Shown: positions 8,236 through 17,328 of the stretch, piece by piece | How the letters are laid out: every line of letters begins with the position of its first letter | Numbering within the stretch: the first letter of the stretch is position 1 | Source of the DNA: an uncultured Bacteroidales bacterium | GTDB taxonomy: Bacteria > Bacteroidota > Bacteroidia > Bacteroidales > UBA932 | DNA: 64,000 bases | Direction of reading: 5' to 3' | Assembly: GCA_944323805.1 (NCBI GenBank) | Contig: CALUTW010000008.1 | Location: forward strand, 1-64,000 | The notes under the pieces: model-generated | What the model saw: the letters and a program-made list of their open reading frames with translations, nothing else | What the model was told of the DNA's origin: nothing | The model's database searches: none | Position numbers and translations under genes: made by a program

Positions 8236-9483
8236 TTACATGAGATTGAAACGCAGTCCGAATTCAAGCGTAAAATTAAGCGGACGGGAGCTGTAGACAG
8301 TCTCATGGCCGCCTCCGTTGTCAAAGTAGTAGCCTATGCCCGGTTCGACATATACTCCGACCGACGGGACAAAATCGAACTCGACACCGGCCGATGCCCC
8401 TACCGACCACTGGATCTCCTTTACGGAAATCTTCTCCGACCAGTTTTTCCGGACAGCCCCGTTGACAATGTAATCAGTATCGGACCGCCCCGACACGCAC
8501 TTTTCGGCCATGCCTCCGGCTGATATGTAGAGAGACCAGCGTTTCCTCTGCAGAAAATCAAAATTAGCCCTGAAAGGGATGCCCACATAATGGAATCTGC
8601 GTTCAGTCTCATACCGGTTCGATGAAGTACCTGCAGAGATGTCCGAAGACAGCATGGCATATGTCAGACCGGACTCTATGCTCCACCTCTTTCCGAGGCC
8701 GTACCGGACAGAAACGCCGGCCCTTACGGGAGGTCTGTGGCGCACTTCCGTCTTCAGGTCCTCCCCGCCGGAATAAAAGGTCACTTCGCCTGCTTCATAA
8801 TGCCCCAACAGGTCATTGACCACATCCTGACGCATTATTTCAGATGATGACAAAAGAGATGCATAGCCGGAATTGCCGTAGGCAGAGCCGAGTGAATTCG
8901 AGAAATAGATATCCGTACTTATGATGCTTTTCCGTCTGATGTCGGACGGCAGAATGAAAGGCTCTGCTGCCTGCCTGTCCGGTTCCGGCCTGTATCTCTT
9001 CGGAATCTCCTGGACAATGACATCGTTTCCATCAGGACATTGCCCGATATCCCCATTGTCTTCAGTCTCCTGTATTGTATCCTGCACAACAGCCGTATCC
9101 GGCTGCCCGTATTCTTCCTGCATCCCGGCTTTTGCCCTGTCGCCGGCAGGCATGAGCGCCCCCGGTGCCGGGATTTCCTTTACCGCCAGATATCCCTGAT
9201 GATTCAGGCCGTCCTGAATGATTCCGGACTCCGCAATCATCACATGGACATCTTCACGTGCATGGAAAGCAAAGTGAAGCATGAGGACAAGTCCTGCGGC
9301 AGCAGCTGCCGAGGCAACGATGACGGCAATCCGTCTCCGGAGATCATGCCGGCCGGGAACTGCAGAATGACCCGTGCCTTCCGGAGGCAGGGATGCAGAA
9401 ATGCTTTCCCACAAGCCCTCAGGCTCCGGGATACTGCAATCACGCATCCTGTTCCGCAAATCCTCAGTCCAGTCCTGTCCCAT
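8236..9483 (-). CDS. Protein with cytosolic head, one membrane helix and C-terminal beta-barrel; sigma-factor partner
   Basis: The first 48 residues are charged and soluble (LRNRMRDC...PEGLWESISASLPP). Residues about 52-73 form one strong membrane helix (RIAVIVASAAAAAGLVLMLH). A long low-complexity linker, rich in Pro, Asp and Gln, reaches to about 225. The last 190 residues have alternating aromatic beta-strands like the OMP_b-brl families (GVSVRYGLGKRWSIESGLTY, then YVEPGIGYYF) and end LEFGLRFNLM. There is no cleavable signal peptide. It starts 6 bases after the ECF sigma gene, so the two are surely co-transcribed. The head may act as an anti-sigma element, which is an inference from position and layout. 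Confidence 0.7.
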   Translation of the reverse strand: MGQDWTEDLRNRMRDCSIPEPEGLWESISASLPPEGTGHSAVPGRHDLRRRIAVIVASAAAAAGLVLMLHFAFHAREDVHVMIAESGIIQDGLNHQGYLAVKEIPAPGALMPAGDRAKAGMQEEYGQPDTAVVQDTIQETEDNGDIGQCPDGNDVIVQEIPKRYRPEPDRQAAEPFILPSDIRRKSIISTDIYFSNSLGSAYGNSGYASLLSSSEIMRQDVVNDLLGHYEAGEVTFYSGGEDLKTEVRHRPPVRAGVSVRYGLGKRWSIESGLTYAMLSSDISAGTSSNRYETERRFHYVGIPFRANFDFLQRKRWSLYISAGGMAEKCVSGRSDTDYIVNGAVRKNWSEKISVKEIQWSVGASAGVEFDFVPSVGVYVEPGIGYYFDNGGGHETVYSSRPLNFTLEFGLRFNLM

Positions 9484-9489
9484 ATGCTA

Positions 9490-10044
9490 TCATTGAAAAT
9501 GCTCTTTCCTGTATTCCCTTATCATGGATGCAAGCATCGACTTCGCCCTGTGAAGCTGCGATGCGGATGTCCCCTCCGAAATGCCCAGCATCGATGCAAT
9601 CTCCCTGTGGCTTTTCTCTTCAAGCACGTACAGGTTGAATACCGTCCTGTAGCCATCCGGAAGAGCCCTGATCATTTCGAGCAGATCGGTTTCAGGGATT
9701 TCCGACACATCAGCATCCTCCGGCCCGTCAGGCTCCCTCTCATAGTCTTCCGGAAGGCTCTGCATCCGGCACTCCTCCCGGAGATATTTCAGCGATTCGT
9801 TGATGACAATCCTGTTCATCCATGCCCTGAGAGACCCTGCTCCCCTGTATTCGAACCGGCCCATCGAAGAGAATATCTTCAGGAAGCTGGTCTGGAGAAT
9901 ATCCCTGACAGCTTCGTCCGACCCGACATATCTGGAACAGGTTGCGGCAAGATAACCTGCATGACGATGGTACAGATCCGCCATAGCGGACCTGTCCCCT
10001 TTCAGAACTCCTCTGACTGCATGCAAATCTCTGTCATTGGCCAT
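9490..10044 (-). CDS. ECF-type RNA polymerase sigma factor
   Basis: The 184-residue protein has the two-domain ECF layout. Region 2, about residues 22-90, contains YHRHAGYLAATCSRYVG, DILQTSFLKIF and the W-x-x-R-I-V-I-N-E helix. Region 4, about 127-178, has LPDGYRTVFNLYVLEEKSHREIA and a helix-turn-helix ending in QLHRAKSML. The ATG at 10044 was chosen; the longer frame uses a TTG at 10062. It follows the NigD gene by 49 bases and precedes the membrane-barrel gene by 6, which suggests a three-gene operon with its regulator immediately downstream. The regulon is unknown. Confidence 0.93.
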   Translation of the reverse strand: MANDRDLHAVRGVLKGDRSAMADLYHRHAGYLAATCSRYVGSDEAVRDILQTSFLKIFSSMGRFEYRGAGSLRAWMNRIVINESLKYLREECRMQSLPEDYEREPDGPEDADVSEIPETDLLEMIRALPDGYRTVFNLYVLEEKSHREIASMLGISEGTSASQLHRAKSMLASMIREYRKEHFQ

Positions 10045-10093
10045 CGGCTTTCTGCCACTCAATTATCTTGCCATCAGAACAGGCATGCCACTG

Positions 10094-10831
10094 TCACTCA
10101 ATCGTCAGCATGGATTGCTGCCCCGGGTCATTCCCTTCCTGGCCCGATGACAGGGCCTCTCCTGGGGTATATTCGAATACATGGGTCTTCTCTCCGCTGT
10201 ATGAATCCCATTTCAATTTTATCTCCACTTTCTGACCTTCTGTCAGTTCCAGGGCTGACAACTTGAACGCAGCTACGCTCCAGACCCTTGACCCGTAGAC
10301 GTCCCCGGAGGCATCATGACGGAACTCGAGTTCATACGGTTTCTCCGGATCGGGCTGTACGAGATTGACCTTATGGGTCACACCGTTCCCGCTGGAATAT
10401 GTCTCGAAATGAATTGTAAAATATCCGTCCTCAACAACTGTCATCCAGCTGGCCATAATCTCGACCGGGTCATCGCCGTATTCGGCATCCAGATCCGTAC
10501 CGGCGGCAGGCTGGACCATGTCCTTGGTAAGGATCTCCCTGAACCAGTTCACTTTCACTGCCTGGTCATATTCTCCAGCATCTTCGTTGGTCGGGGTATA
10601 ATTGACGAAGGCTCTCTGTTCCTTGTCATACGGAGACCTGTCCATATTGACAGGCAGCAGTGCCACCTCGTCATTGAGCTGCAGATAGAATCCTCCGTCA
10701 TCCAGAGGCTTTACCGTCACGATGGCATTTGCATAATACACGTCAAGGCTCTTGTCCTTAAGGCATGACTGCATGAGCGGGGCTGCCGCAACTATTGCGA
10801 AAACAGCAATCTTTCCAATCAGATTTTTCAT
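10094..10831 (-). CDS. NigD-like lipoprotein
   Basis: This 245-residue protein resembles the NigD family of Bacteroidales. It has a signal peptide and lipobox ending at C23 (APLMQSC), then an N-terminal OB-like part (VYYANAIVTVKPLDDGGFYLQLNDEVALLPVN) and a C-terminal beta domain containing HKVNLVQPDPEKPYELEFRH. NigD was named from the nigrescin locus of Prevotella nigrescens; the function of most members is not known. It is the first gene before the ECF sigma factor and its barrel partner on the same strand. Membrane side cannot be decided from the sequence. Confidence 0.8.
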   Translation of the reverse strand: MKNLIGKIAVFAIVAAAPLMQSCLKDKSLDVYYANAIVTVKPLDDGGFYLQLNDEVALLPVNMDRSPYDKEQRAFVNYTPTNEDAGEYDQAVKVNWFREILTKDMVQPAAGTDLDAEYGDDPVEIMASWMTVVEDGYFTIHFETYSSGNGVTHKVNLVQPDPEKPYELEFRHDASGDVYGSRVWSVAAFKLSALELTEGQKVEIKLKWDSYSGEKTHVFEYTPGEALSSGQEGNDPGQQSMLTIE

Positions 10832-10916
10832 GATATGATATGTATTTAATTGTTTCTGTCCGTATTGTTAAACCACAAAATCGGGAAATCTTGCATCAAC
10901 CACAGGATTTTTTCGC

Positions 10917-10924
10917 TATTTTTG
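10917..10924 (+). promoter_or_regulatory. -7 promoter element of upp
   Basis: TATTTTTG fits TAnnTTTG and lies 39 bases before the upp ATG, in the gap between the divergent NigD and upp genes. Confidence 0.6.
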
Positions 10925-10963
10925 TAAAGATAACCTCCGGTCCTGCCGGCATAATCCATTCTT

Positions 10964-11617
10964 ATGAAAATCATAAATCTCGGAGAACAGAATTCCGTCC
11001 TCAACAATTTCATGGCTCAGCTGAGGGACAAGGATGTACAGAAAGACCCGATGCGGTTCCGCAGGAATCTCGAAAGGATCGGGGAGATTTTCGCCTATGA
11101 AATAAGCAAGGCGCTCGACTATTCGGCAAAATCGGTACGCACTCCGCTGGGAATCGCCGAAATCCCGACTTCAGACAGCAACATGGTCATTGCCACGATT
11201 CTCAGGGCAGGGCTTCCTCTCCATCAGGGGATATTGAACTTCTTCGACAATGCCCAGAATGCCTTTGTCGCAGCATACCGCAAATACGACAAGGGGGATG
11301 ACTTCCACATAAATATTGAATACGCAAGTTCTCCGGACCTTACCGGAAAGGTACTCATACTCGCCGACACCATGCTGGCTACCGGAGCTTCTCTTGAGAT
11401 AACATACAACCGCCTGTGCGAGAACGGGGAACCGGCATACACCCATCTTGTGTGTCCGGTCTCAAGCGTCTATGCCGTGGAATATATCCAGCAGCACCTC
11501 CCTTCGGACAGGATGACGCTCTGGGTTGCAGCAATCGACGAGGAGCTTACCACCCATTCCTACATCGTACCGGGACTCGGGGATGCAGGAGACCTGGCAT
11601 ACGGGGACAAGCTGTGA
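10964..11617 (+). CDS. upp: Uracil phosphoribosyltransferase
   Basis: This 217-residue enzyme joins uracil and PRPP to give UMP in pyrimidine salvage, in the cytoplasm. The PRPP-binding loop is at residues 130-143 (VLILADTMLATGAS), the Arg-Ala-Gly-Leu-Pro segment at 81-85 helps bind phosphate, and the C-terminal uracil-binding block reads YIVPGLGDAGDLAYG. Length and start (MKIINLGEQNSV) are normal for Bacteroidota. It is a single-gene unit with its own promoter and ends convergently 21 bases before rpoN. Confidence 0.96.
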   Translation: MKIINLGEQNSVLNNFMAQLRDKDVQKDPMRFRRNLERIGEIFAYEISKALDYSAKSVRTPLGIAEIPTSDSNMVIATILRAGLPLHQGILNFFDNAQNAFVAAYRKYDKGDDFHINIEYASSPDLTGKVLILADTMLATGASLEITYNRLCENGEPAYTHLVCPVSSVYAVEYIQQHLPSDRMTLWVAAIDEELTTHSYIVPGLGDAGDLAYGDKL

Positions 11618-11638
11618 CACAGCTGCGTTACCGGGGGA

Positions 11639-13051
11639 TTAGAGCTGCTTGCGCAGACGTGCCTTCGGGATATTGAGCTGGTCCCTGTACTTGGCAATGG
11701 TCCGCCGCGCGACCTTGTACCCTTTCCTGCTCATCTCATCCACAAGCTGGTCATCAGTAAGCGGCTTCCTCTTGTTCTCGGCATCGACGCATTCCTGTAG
11801 GGCTTTCTTGATTTCCCTGGTGGAGACTTCCTCCCCATCCTGGTTTTCAAGGCCTTCCGAGAAGAAATACTTGAGGGAATATATACCGAACGGGGTCTCG
11901 ATGTACTTGCTGTTCACCACTCTTGATATTGTCGAGATGTCAAAGCCTGTCCTTTCGGCTATATCCTTGAGCACCATAGGCTTGAGATGAGACTCATCTC
12001 CATCCATGAAATAGTCCCTCTGATAGTCAATGATGGCTTTCATCGTGCTTTCAAGCGTATTGTGCCGCTGCTTGATGGCCTCAACAAACCATTTTGCGGA
12101 ATCAAGCTTCTTCTTGACAAAAGTGGCTGCCTCCTTCTTGTCCCGCTCTGAAGAATTGGCTGCTTCCATCAGGATATTCGCATATTTCCTGTTGACGCGG
12201 AGCTCCGGTATCGAGAATCTCGGCATAGTGAGCTTGGGCTCCCCGTTTTCGAGTGTCAGGACAAAATCAGGGACTATCTGCTGTGCCTGGTCATTATAGG
12301 AATCATCTATCTGGCCTCCTGGCGACGGATTCAGCTTCAGGATCTTGGCCATCGCGGCTTTCATTTCCTCCTCGGAGATTCCCATCCTCGACATTATCTT
12401 CTGGAAATGCTTGTTCGTGAATTCCGTGAAATGGTCCCTGAGTATCTTTTCCGCATTTACTACGTCAGGTGTATGTTTCAGGTTACGGACCTGCAACAGG
12501 AGACATTCCTGGAGATCCCTCGCCCCGGTCCCCGGCGGATCGAACTCCTGGATTACATGGAGCATGTCCAGAACCTCATTCTCATCTGTCTCGATGCCGG
12601 CCCTGAAAGCCATGTCGTCGACAAGGCTCGAGATATCCCTTCTCAGATACCCGTCATCATCCAGGCTTCCGATAATGAAGGCAGCGACAGAATGCTGGTG
12701 CTCACTGAGGTTCCGGAACCCCAGCTGATCCATAAGGCTCTGTGTAAAGCTCTCCTTCACAGAAAAGGTATTGTACTGGGGACGCTCATCCTTTCCGTAG
12801 TTGTTTACGCGCAGCCTGTAGCTCGGAATCGAATCGTCCTCCTTGTATTCTGAAAGCGAGACTTCACGCGGCCCGTCCTCGGAATCCTCCTGCTCCTTGG
12901 CGACATTCTCGTCAAGGACCGGATTCTCCTCCAGCTCCTTGCGTATCCGCTGTTCAAGCTCCTGGGTAGGAAGCTCTATCAGCTTGATAGTCTGGATCTG
13001 CAGGGGGGACAGCTTCTGTGTCTGCTTCAGTTCTAGCCCTTGTTTCAGCAT
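11639..13051 (-). CDS. rpoN: RNA polymerase sigma-54 factor
   Basis: The 470-residue protein has the three sigma-54 parts: the glutamine- and leucine-rich region I at the N-terminus (LKQTQKLSPLQIQTIKLIELP), a short acidic region II, and the core-binding and DNA-binding region III. The RpoN box ARRTIAKYR lies at residues 448-456. Sigma-54 needs AAA+ enhancer-binding activators; none is encoded in this window. It is the third gene of a minus-strand unit after the LEA14-like lipoprotein and the SPOR protein, with a 35-base gap to the latter. Confidence 0.96.
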   Translation of the reverse strand: MLKQGLELKQTQKLSPLQIQTIKLIELPTQELEQRIRKELEENPVLDENVAKEQEDSEDGPREVSLSEYKEDDSIPSYRLRVNNYGKDERPQYNTFSVKESFTQSLMDQLGFRNLSEHQHSVAAFIIGSLDDDGYLRRDISSLVDDMAFRAGIETDENEVLDMLHVIQEFDPPGTGARDLQECLLLQVRNLKHTPDVVNAEKILRDHFTEFTNKHFQKIMSRMGISEEEMKAAMAKILKLNPSPGGQIDDSYNDQAQQIVPDFVLTLENGEPKLTMPRFSIPELRVNRKYANILMEAANSSERDKKEAATFVKKKLDSAKWFVEAIKQRHNTLESTMKAIIDYQRDYFMDGDESHLKPMVLKDIAERTGFDISTISRVVNSKYIETPFGIYSLKYFFSEGLENQDGEEVSTREIKKALQECVDAENKRKPLTDDQLVDEMSRKGYKVARRTIAKYRDQLNIPKARLRKQL

Positions 13052-13086
13052 TGCATTAGATTTTATTGTTGTCCTGCCGCAGCTGG

Positions 13087-13845
13087 CTATATGATGACTA
13101 TGTCTTCCGGAAGCCGGTACAGCACCTTTACGGTATCCGGCACCACGGCATTGGCCTTGTCCACAGCCGGATATGAAATACTTTTTTCCTTTACGATGAA
13201 TGCAGCCGGAAAATCCCTGCGGATTGTCTCCAGAAGCTGCATGGCTTCCGACCTGGACCTGAAATCCCCGACAGTTACCTTGAAATACGGATTGACATAG
13301 CTCCTGTATACAGGGATGTCATGGAATTTCTGCCTGAAAGCATCTGCCACCTTTTCGGAATCCTCTCTCGACGACTGCCTGTTATCGAAGAATATCCTTA
13401 TGCGGTACCCGCCGATATGCCTTGAGGCATTGCCCGCGACATGTGCTTCCATGGAAGTCCTTATCTCAGAGGTCTGACGCACCCTGACATCTGCCGCATC
13501 TCCTCCTGCCACAGACGGAAGTATGCTGAAGACATTACTGCCTGCCAGAGTGGTGTCGACAGCCGGAGCAGGGACATATACCACGGAATCTTTCAGCGAG
13601 AATCCGTCCGGCACCACTATGACTCCTGCAGGGTCCTGCCGGAGCAGCACCAGCGAATCGCGCCAATACACCGGCACCGTCAAGGAATCGGCAAGCACTT
13701 CCGCGGCGGAAGTATCCGCAACCGCATTGCCATTAATGGACAACGTATCCCCGGGGAACACAGTCCCGGCGGAGACAGGGAGGGACCATGCAGCCATTAT
13801 GGCCGGCAGAAAAATCAGATATGTCATTATCCTGTTCATATTCAT
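13087..13845 (-). CDS. Exported SPOR-domain protein
   Basis: The 252-residue protein has an N-terminal signal peptide (TYLIFLPAIMAAWSLPVSAG), a variable middle and a SPOR-like repeat at about residues 143-218 (GGYRIRIFFDN, AFRQKFHDIPVYRSY, YFKVTVGDFRSRSEAMQLL). SPOR domains bind peptidoglycan strands lacking stem peptides and often place proteins at the division septum. It lies between the LEA14-like lipoprotein and rpoN in one unit. ATG codons at 13845 and 13839 are both possible starts. Confidence 0.75.
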   Translation of the reverse strand: MNMNRIMTYLIFLPAIMAAWSLPVSAGTVFPGDTLSINGNAVADTSAAEVLADSLTVPVYWRDSLVLLRQDPAGVIVVPDGFSLKDSVVYVPAPAVDTTLAGSNVFSILPSVAGGDAADVRVRQTSEIRTSMEAHVAGNASRHIGGYRIRIFFDNRQSSREDSEKVADAFRQKFHDIPVYRSYVNPYFKVTVGDFRSRSEAMQLLETIRRDFPAAFIVKEKSISYPAVDKANAVVPDTVKVLYRLPEDIVII

Positions 13846-13881
13846 CAGATTTAAACACGGAGCATGCCTGGCTCCGCCGCA

Positions 13882-14397
13882 TTAAAGGAAAATCCCCTCG
13901 AAATCGATGCCTGACATGGTGGAACTGTCCTTGAAAAGATAGCTGACCGGGACCTTTTCAAGCCTTATCTTCCGCGAGACCCCGTTCTTTACCTTGACCC
14001 GCAAGGACATGTCGACAGAAATGCTGTCCGGATCAAGCTCCCTGACCAAAGGCAGAAGGCTGAGCAGGGACACCTGCCTGTCCAGAGTAAACGACACCGG
14101 CACCTGGCACTCGGAGACGGTCTTCCGGTCTATGCTGAAGTTTCCGGCAGAAAACGTACCGAGGACATCGTCCCCCATGTTCAGGGTCCCCTCAATCGCG
14201 GAAAGTTCGAGGGCCGCGGCCGGATTGTCCACGCCCACAGACAATATGGCTTCCACACTGCGCAGGCCCTGCATCGAGACGGATTCCACACCGCACGATA
14301 CAATCCTTATGTCCCTGAACCGCGCACAGCCCTGGAGCATCAGCACAGCCATCAGGACGGCTGCAAGCAGTGATTTTCCTTTCAGAATATTAATCAT
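13882..14397 (-). CDS. LEA14-like (LEA type 2) lipoprotein
   Basis: A 171-residue lipoprotein with lipobox LMLQGC (lipid cysteine about residue 24). The body has the alternating beta pattern of the LEA_2/WHy fold: VEAILSVGVDNPAAALELSAIEGTLNMGDDVLGTF, followed by VPVSFTLDRQ. Related lipoproteins are common in Bacteroidota and their role is not established. It is the first gene of a unit with the SPOR protein and rpoN, with a promoter just upstream and a short predicted leader. Confidence 0.65.
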   Translation of the reverse strand: MINILKGKSLLAAVLMAVLMLQGCARFRDIRIVSCGVESVSMQGLRSVEAILSVGVDNPAAALELSAIEGTLNMGDDVLGTFSAGNFSIDRKTVSECQVPVSFTLDRQVSLLSLLPLVRELDPDSISVDMSLRVKVKNGVSRKIRLEKVPVSYLFKDSSTMSGIDFEGIFL

Positions 14398-14416
14398 ACA
14401 TGTCGTTACATCTTTG

Positions 14417-14424
14417 CAAAGATA
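14417..14424 (-). promoter_or_regulatory. -7 promoter element of the lipoprotein-SPOR-rpoN unit
   Basis: TATCTTTG on the minus strand ends 19 bases before the ATG at 14397. It lies within a short palindrome (ATCTTTGCAAAGAT) and is divergent from the miaB promoter 25 bases away. Confidence 0.65.
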
Positions 14425-14449
14425 ATAAAAGAAATCAGATTAAAAACCT

Positions 14450-14457
14450 TATATTTG
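14450..14457 (+). promoter_or_regulatory. -7 promoter element of miaB
   Basis: TATATTTG followed by CGG is a full match to the phylum consensus, 35 bases before the miaB ATG. Confidence 0.75.
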
Positions 14458-14491
14458 CGGTTCAGGCAGCCTTCAAAACTACTGGAGCAAT

Positions 14492-15823
14492 ATGGAAAAG
14501 GGAAGAATATATATCGAGACATACGGATGCCAGATGAATGTAAATGACAGCGAAGTGATGCTGTCGATACTTCATGATGCCGGCTATGTCAGGACCATGG
14601 ACATGAATGACGCTGACATCATCCTGGTCAACACATGCGCAATCCGGGACAATGCGGAACAGAGGATCCATGGCAGGCTCGAGCAGTTCCGTCTTCAGAA
14701 ACAGAGACGGGGGAACGTCATTGTCGGCGTTACCGGATGCATGGCGGAGAGGCTTAAGGACAAGCTTCTCGACAACCACATCGTAGACCTGGTCGCAGGG
14801 CCTGACGCATACAGGGACCTGCCGAGGATGATTGAGGCGACCACCCCTGACAGCCCGCAGATAAATGTCCTGCTCTCGCACGAGGAGACATATGCGGACA
14901 TCATCCCTGAACGGATGGACAGGAACGGGGTCTCGGCATACATCTCGATCATGAGAGGCTGCAACAACGTATGCTCATATTGCGTAGTCCCGTATACCAG
15001 AGGTGCGGAAAGGAGCAGGGACCCGAGGACAATCATCAGGGAGGCGGAGGACATAGTCGCAAAAGGATACCGCGAGGTATGTCTGCTGGGACAGAATGTC
15101 GACTCATACCTGTGGGAGGACCCGGAGACGGCCGACAGGAACATGAACTTCGCGCAGCTCCTTGAGGCCGTAGCCAAGGTAAGCCCTGACCTCAGGGTAC
15201 GCTTCTCGACATCGCATCCAAAGGATATCAGCGACGAGGTCATATATACAATGGCCATGTACAGCAATATATGCAGGCACATACACCTCCCGGTGCAGTC
15301 CGGAAGCAATGCCATGCTCGAGAAGATGAGACGTAAATATACCAGGGAATGGTACCTGGAAAGGGTGCAGAAAATCCGCAGCGTAATACCGGACTGCGGC
15401 ATCACGACGGATGTCATCGCCGGATTCTGCGGCGAGACGGAAGAAGACCACAGGGACACCCTCTCTCTCATGGAGAAAGTCGGCTTCGATTCGGCATTCA
15501 TGTTCCAGTATTCGGAACGGCCGGGAACCCTTGCTGCAAGGAAATACAAGGACGATGTACCGGAGGAGGTCAAGACCAGGAGACTGAATGAAATCATAGC
15601 CCTGCAGAACAGGCTCAGCCTCCAGAGCAACGAAAGGGAAATCGGACGGACACACCGTGTGCTGATAGAGGGCGTGTCGAAAAAGAATGCGGACGAGCTT
15701 TTCGGAAGGGCAAGCAACAACAAGGTATGCGTATTCCCTGCAGGAGGACACCATATAGGGGAATATGTGGATGTGGAGGTTGTCTCCTGTACATCAGCCA
15801 CCCTGCTGTCCCGGCTCAGATAA
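14492..15823 (+). CDS. miaB: tRNA-2-methylthio-N6-dimethylallyladenosine synthase
   Basis: This 443-residue radical-SAM methylthiotransferase adds the 2-methylthio group to i6A37 of tRNAs that read UNN codons. The N-terminal UPF0004 domain supplies Cys13, Cys49 and Cys83 for one iron-sulfur cluster. The radical-SAM cluster uses Cys157, Cys161 and Cys164 (GCNNVCSYCVVPYTRG). A TRAM domain closes the protein. It acts after MiaA, whose gene is also in this window at 61836-62882. cls follows after 59 bases and may be co-transcribed. Confidence 0.95.
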   Translation: MEKGRIYIETYGCQMNVNDSEVMLSILHDAGYVRTMDMNDADIILVNTCAIRDNAEQRIHGRLEQFRLQKQRRGNVIVGVTGCMAERLKDKLLDNHIVDLVAGPDAYRDLPRMIEATTPDSPQINVLLSHEETYADIIPERMDRNGVSAYISIMRGCNNVCSYCVVPYTRGAERSRDPRTIIREAEDIVAKGYREVCLLGQNVDSYLWEDPETADRNMNFAQLLEAVAKVSPDLRVRFSTSHPKDISDEVIYTMAMYSNICRHIHLPVQSGSNAMLEKMRRKYTREWYLERVQKIRSVIPDCGITTDVIAGFCGETEEDHRDTLSLMEKVGFDSAFMFQYSERPGTLAARKYKDDVPEEVKTRRLNEIIALQNRLSLQSNEREIGRTHRVLIEGVSKKNADELFGRASNNKVCVFPAGGHHIGEYVDVEVVSCTSATLLSRLR

Positions 15824-15882
15824 CACGACCACCGGCTCAGATAACACGACCCACATAACACGAAGAACCCGATACTGACGAT

Positions 15883-17328
15883 ATGATGAGCCTTATCATC
15901 AACCATACACTGTCATTCCTTTTCTTCCTGATAATCATCGGGTCAATCCTCGTTGTCATAACCGACGAACGGGATTCCGGGAAGAAGATTGCCTGGATAC
16001 TCGTCATTGCCCTGCTCCCGGTCATCGGGATCATACTGTACATAATGCTCGGTTTCGACATCAGAAGGACAAGACTGTTCAACGCCAGAAGGAGGGCTTT
16101 CCTGAAATTCTTCCATGCCAGGGCCGACCGCAGGATAAAGGACATGCTTTTCGGGGACACGGCACTGCAGAAAGTCCGCCCGGAATACAGGGAACTGGCG
16201 ACTCTCCTGTCCAGGAGCAACGGAACATCCGTGACAGACAACAACAATATCGAGATAATAACATCGGGGAAAAGGAAATACGAGGCCCTGACTGAGGATA
16301 TCCTCAATGCCAGGCATCATATCCATGTGGAATATTTCCTGTTCAAGAAAGACCGGAGCAGCAAGAAGATAAGGCAGCTTCTGATGCAGAAGGCAAGGGA
16401 AGGGGTCAAGGTCCGGTTCATCTATGAAAACATCGCCAACATCAACATCAGGCCGAGATATTTCAAGGAGATGAAGAAAGCCGGTGTGGATGTCGTCTCG
16501 TTTACCGACCCGAAATTCTCCATACTCAGGCTGAGCGCCATGCTCAATTACAGGGACCACAGGAAGATAGTCGTGATTGACGGGAGAATAGGATATACCG
16601 GGGGGATGAATATCAGCGAGGACTATTTTATCCGCTGGAGAGACACCCATATCAGGATTACCGGGAACGCCGTTTCAAGCCTCCAGTACTCGTTCATGAC
16701 GTCATTCATCAACTCCGGAGGAAAGATTGACGGGGAATTCAGGGAATATTTCCCGGAACAGCCTGTGCGCCCTGGCAACGACATACTCATGCAGATTGCT
16801 CCGGACGAGCCCGATGACAAATGGCCGATACTGCAGATGGCCACTGTATGGGCCGTAGAGCATGCCAGGGACTATATCTACATACAGACGCCGTATTTCG
16901 TCCCGCCCGAACCGCTGTTACTCGCACTCAAGTCGGCTGCCCTGAAAGGTACGGATGTCCGTCTGATGCTGCCGCAGAAACCTGACTCTATATACATGGG
17001 GCCGGCAAACCGCTCCTATTACAAGGAATGCCTTGAAGCAGGCATCAGGATATACGAATGGACCGGCACATTCATCCATTCCAAGACAATAGTATCCGAT
17101 GACTATCTGTCAGTGATAGGGTCGGCGAACATGGATTTCAGAAGCCTGGAGATCAACTACGAGGTCAATTCCTATATCTACAGCAAGGATATAGCCCTTG
17201 CGAACAAGGCCATCTTTGAAAGGGACCTGGGACAGTGCCGGGAGATAACCCTCCACAGATGGAAGCAGAGGCCATGGTACAGCAGGCTCGGACAGCACGT
17301 GATGCAGCTTTTCTCCCCTATCCTATAG
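15883..17328 (+). CDS. cls: Cardiolipin synthase, phospholipase D superfamily
   Basis: The 481-residue membrane protein joins two phosphatidylglycerols to cardiolipin and glycerol. Two N-terminal membrane helices (residues about 5-27 and 37-57) precede two HKD motifs: H226-x-K228 in HRKIVVIDGRIGYTGG and H399-x-K401 in HSKTIVSDDYLSVIGSANMD. Size and layout match ClsA-type enzymes. The short gap after miaB contains a duplicated CTCAGATAACACGAC. The 3' end overlaps the convergent M23 gene by 11 bases. Confidence 0.93.
   Translation: MMSLIINHTLSFLFFLIIIGSILVVITDERDSGKKIAWILVIALLPVIGIILYIMLGFDIRRTRLFNARRRAFLKFFHARADRRIKDMLFGDTALQKVRPEYRELATLLSRSNGTSVTDNNNIEIITSGKRKYEALTEDILNARHHIHVEYFLFKKDRSSKKIRQLLMQKAREGVKVRFIYENIANINIRPRYFKEMKKAGVDVVSFTDPKFSILRLSAMLNYRDHRKIVVIDGRIGYTGGMNISEDYFIRWRDTHIRITGNAVSSLQYSFMTSFINSGGKIDGEFREYFPEQPVRPGNDILMQIAPDEPDDKWPILQMATVWAVEHARDYIYIQTPYFVPPEPLLLALKSAALKGTDVRLMLPQKPDSIYMGPANRSYYKECLEAGIRIYEWTGTFIHSKTIVSDDYLSVIGSANMDFRSLEINYEVNSYIYSKDIALANKAIFERDLGQCREITLHRWKQRPWYSRLGQHVMQLFSPIL

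Noticed and set aside
9040-10266. 408-residue plus-strand ORF over the sigma factor and barrel genes
   Set aside because: Cys-, His- and Pro-rich with no domain pattern; it crosses three convincing minus-strand genes.
15824-15882. Short direct repeat CTCAGATAACACGAC after miaB as a regulatory site
   Set aside because: Two adjacent copies only, overlapping the miaB stop codon; best explained as a small local duplication.
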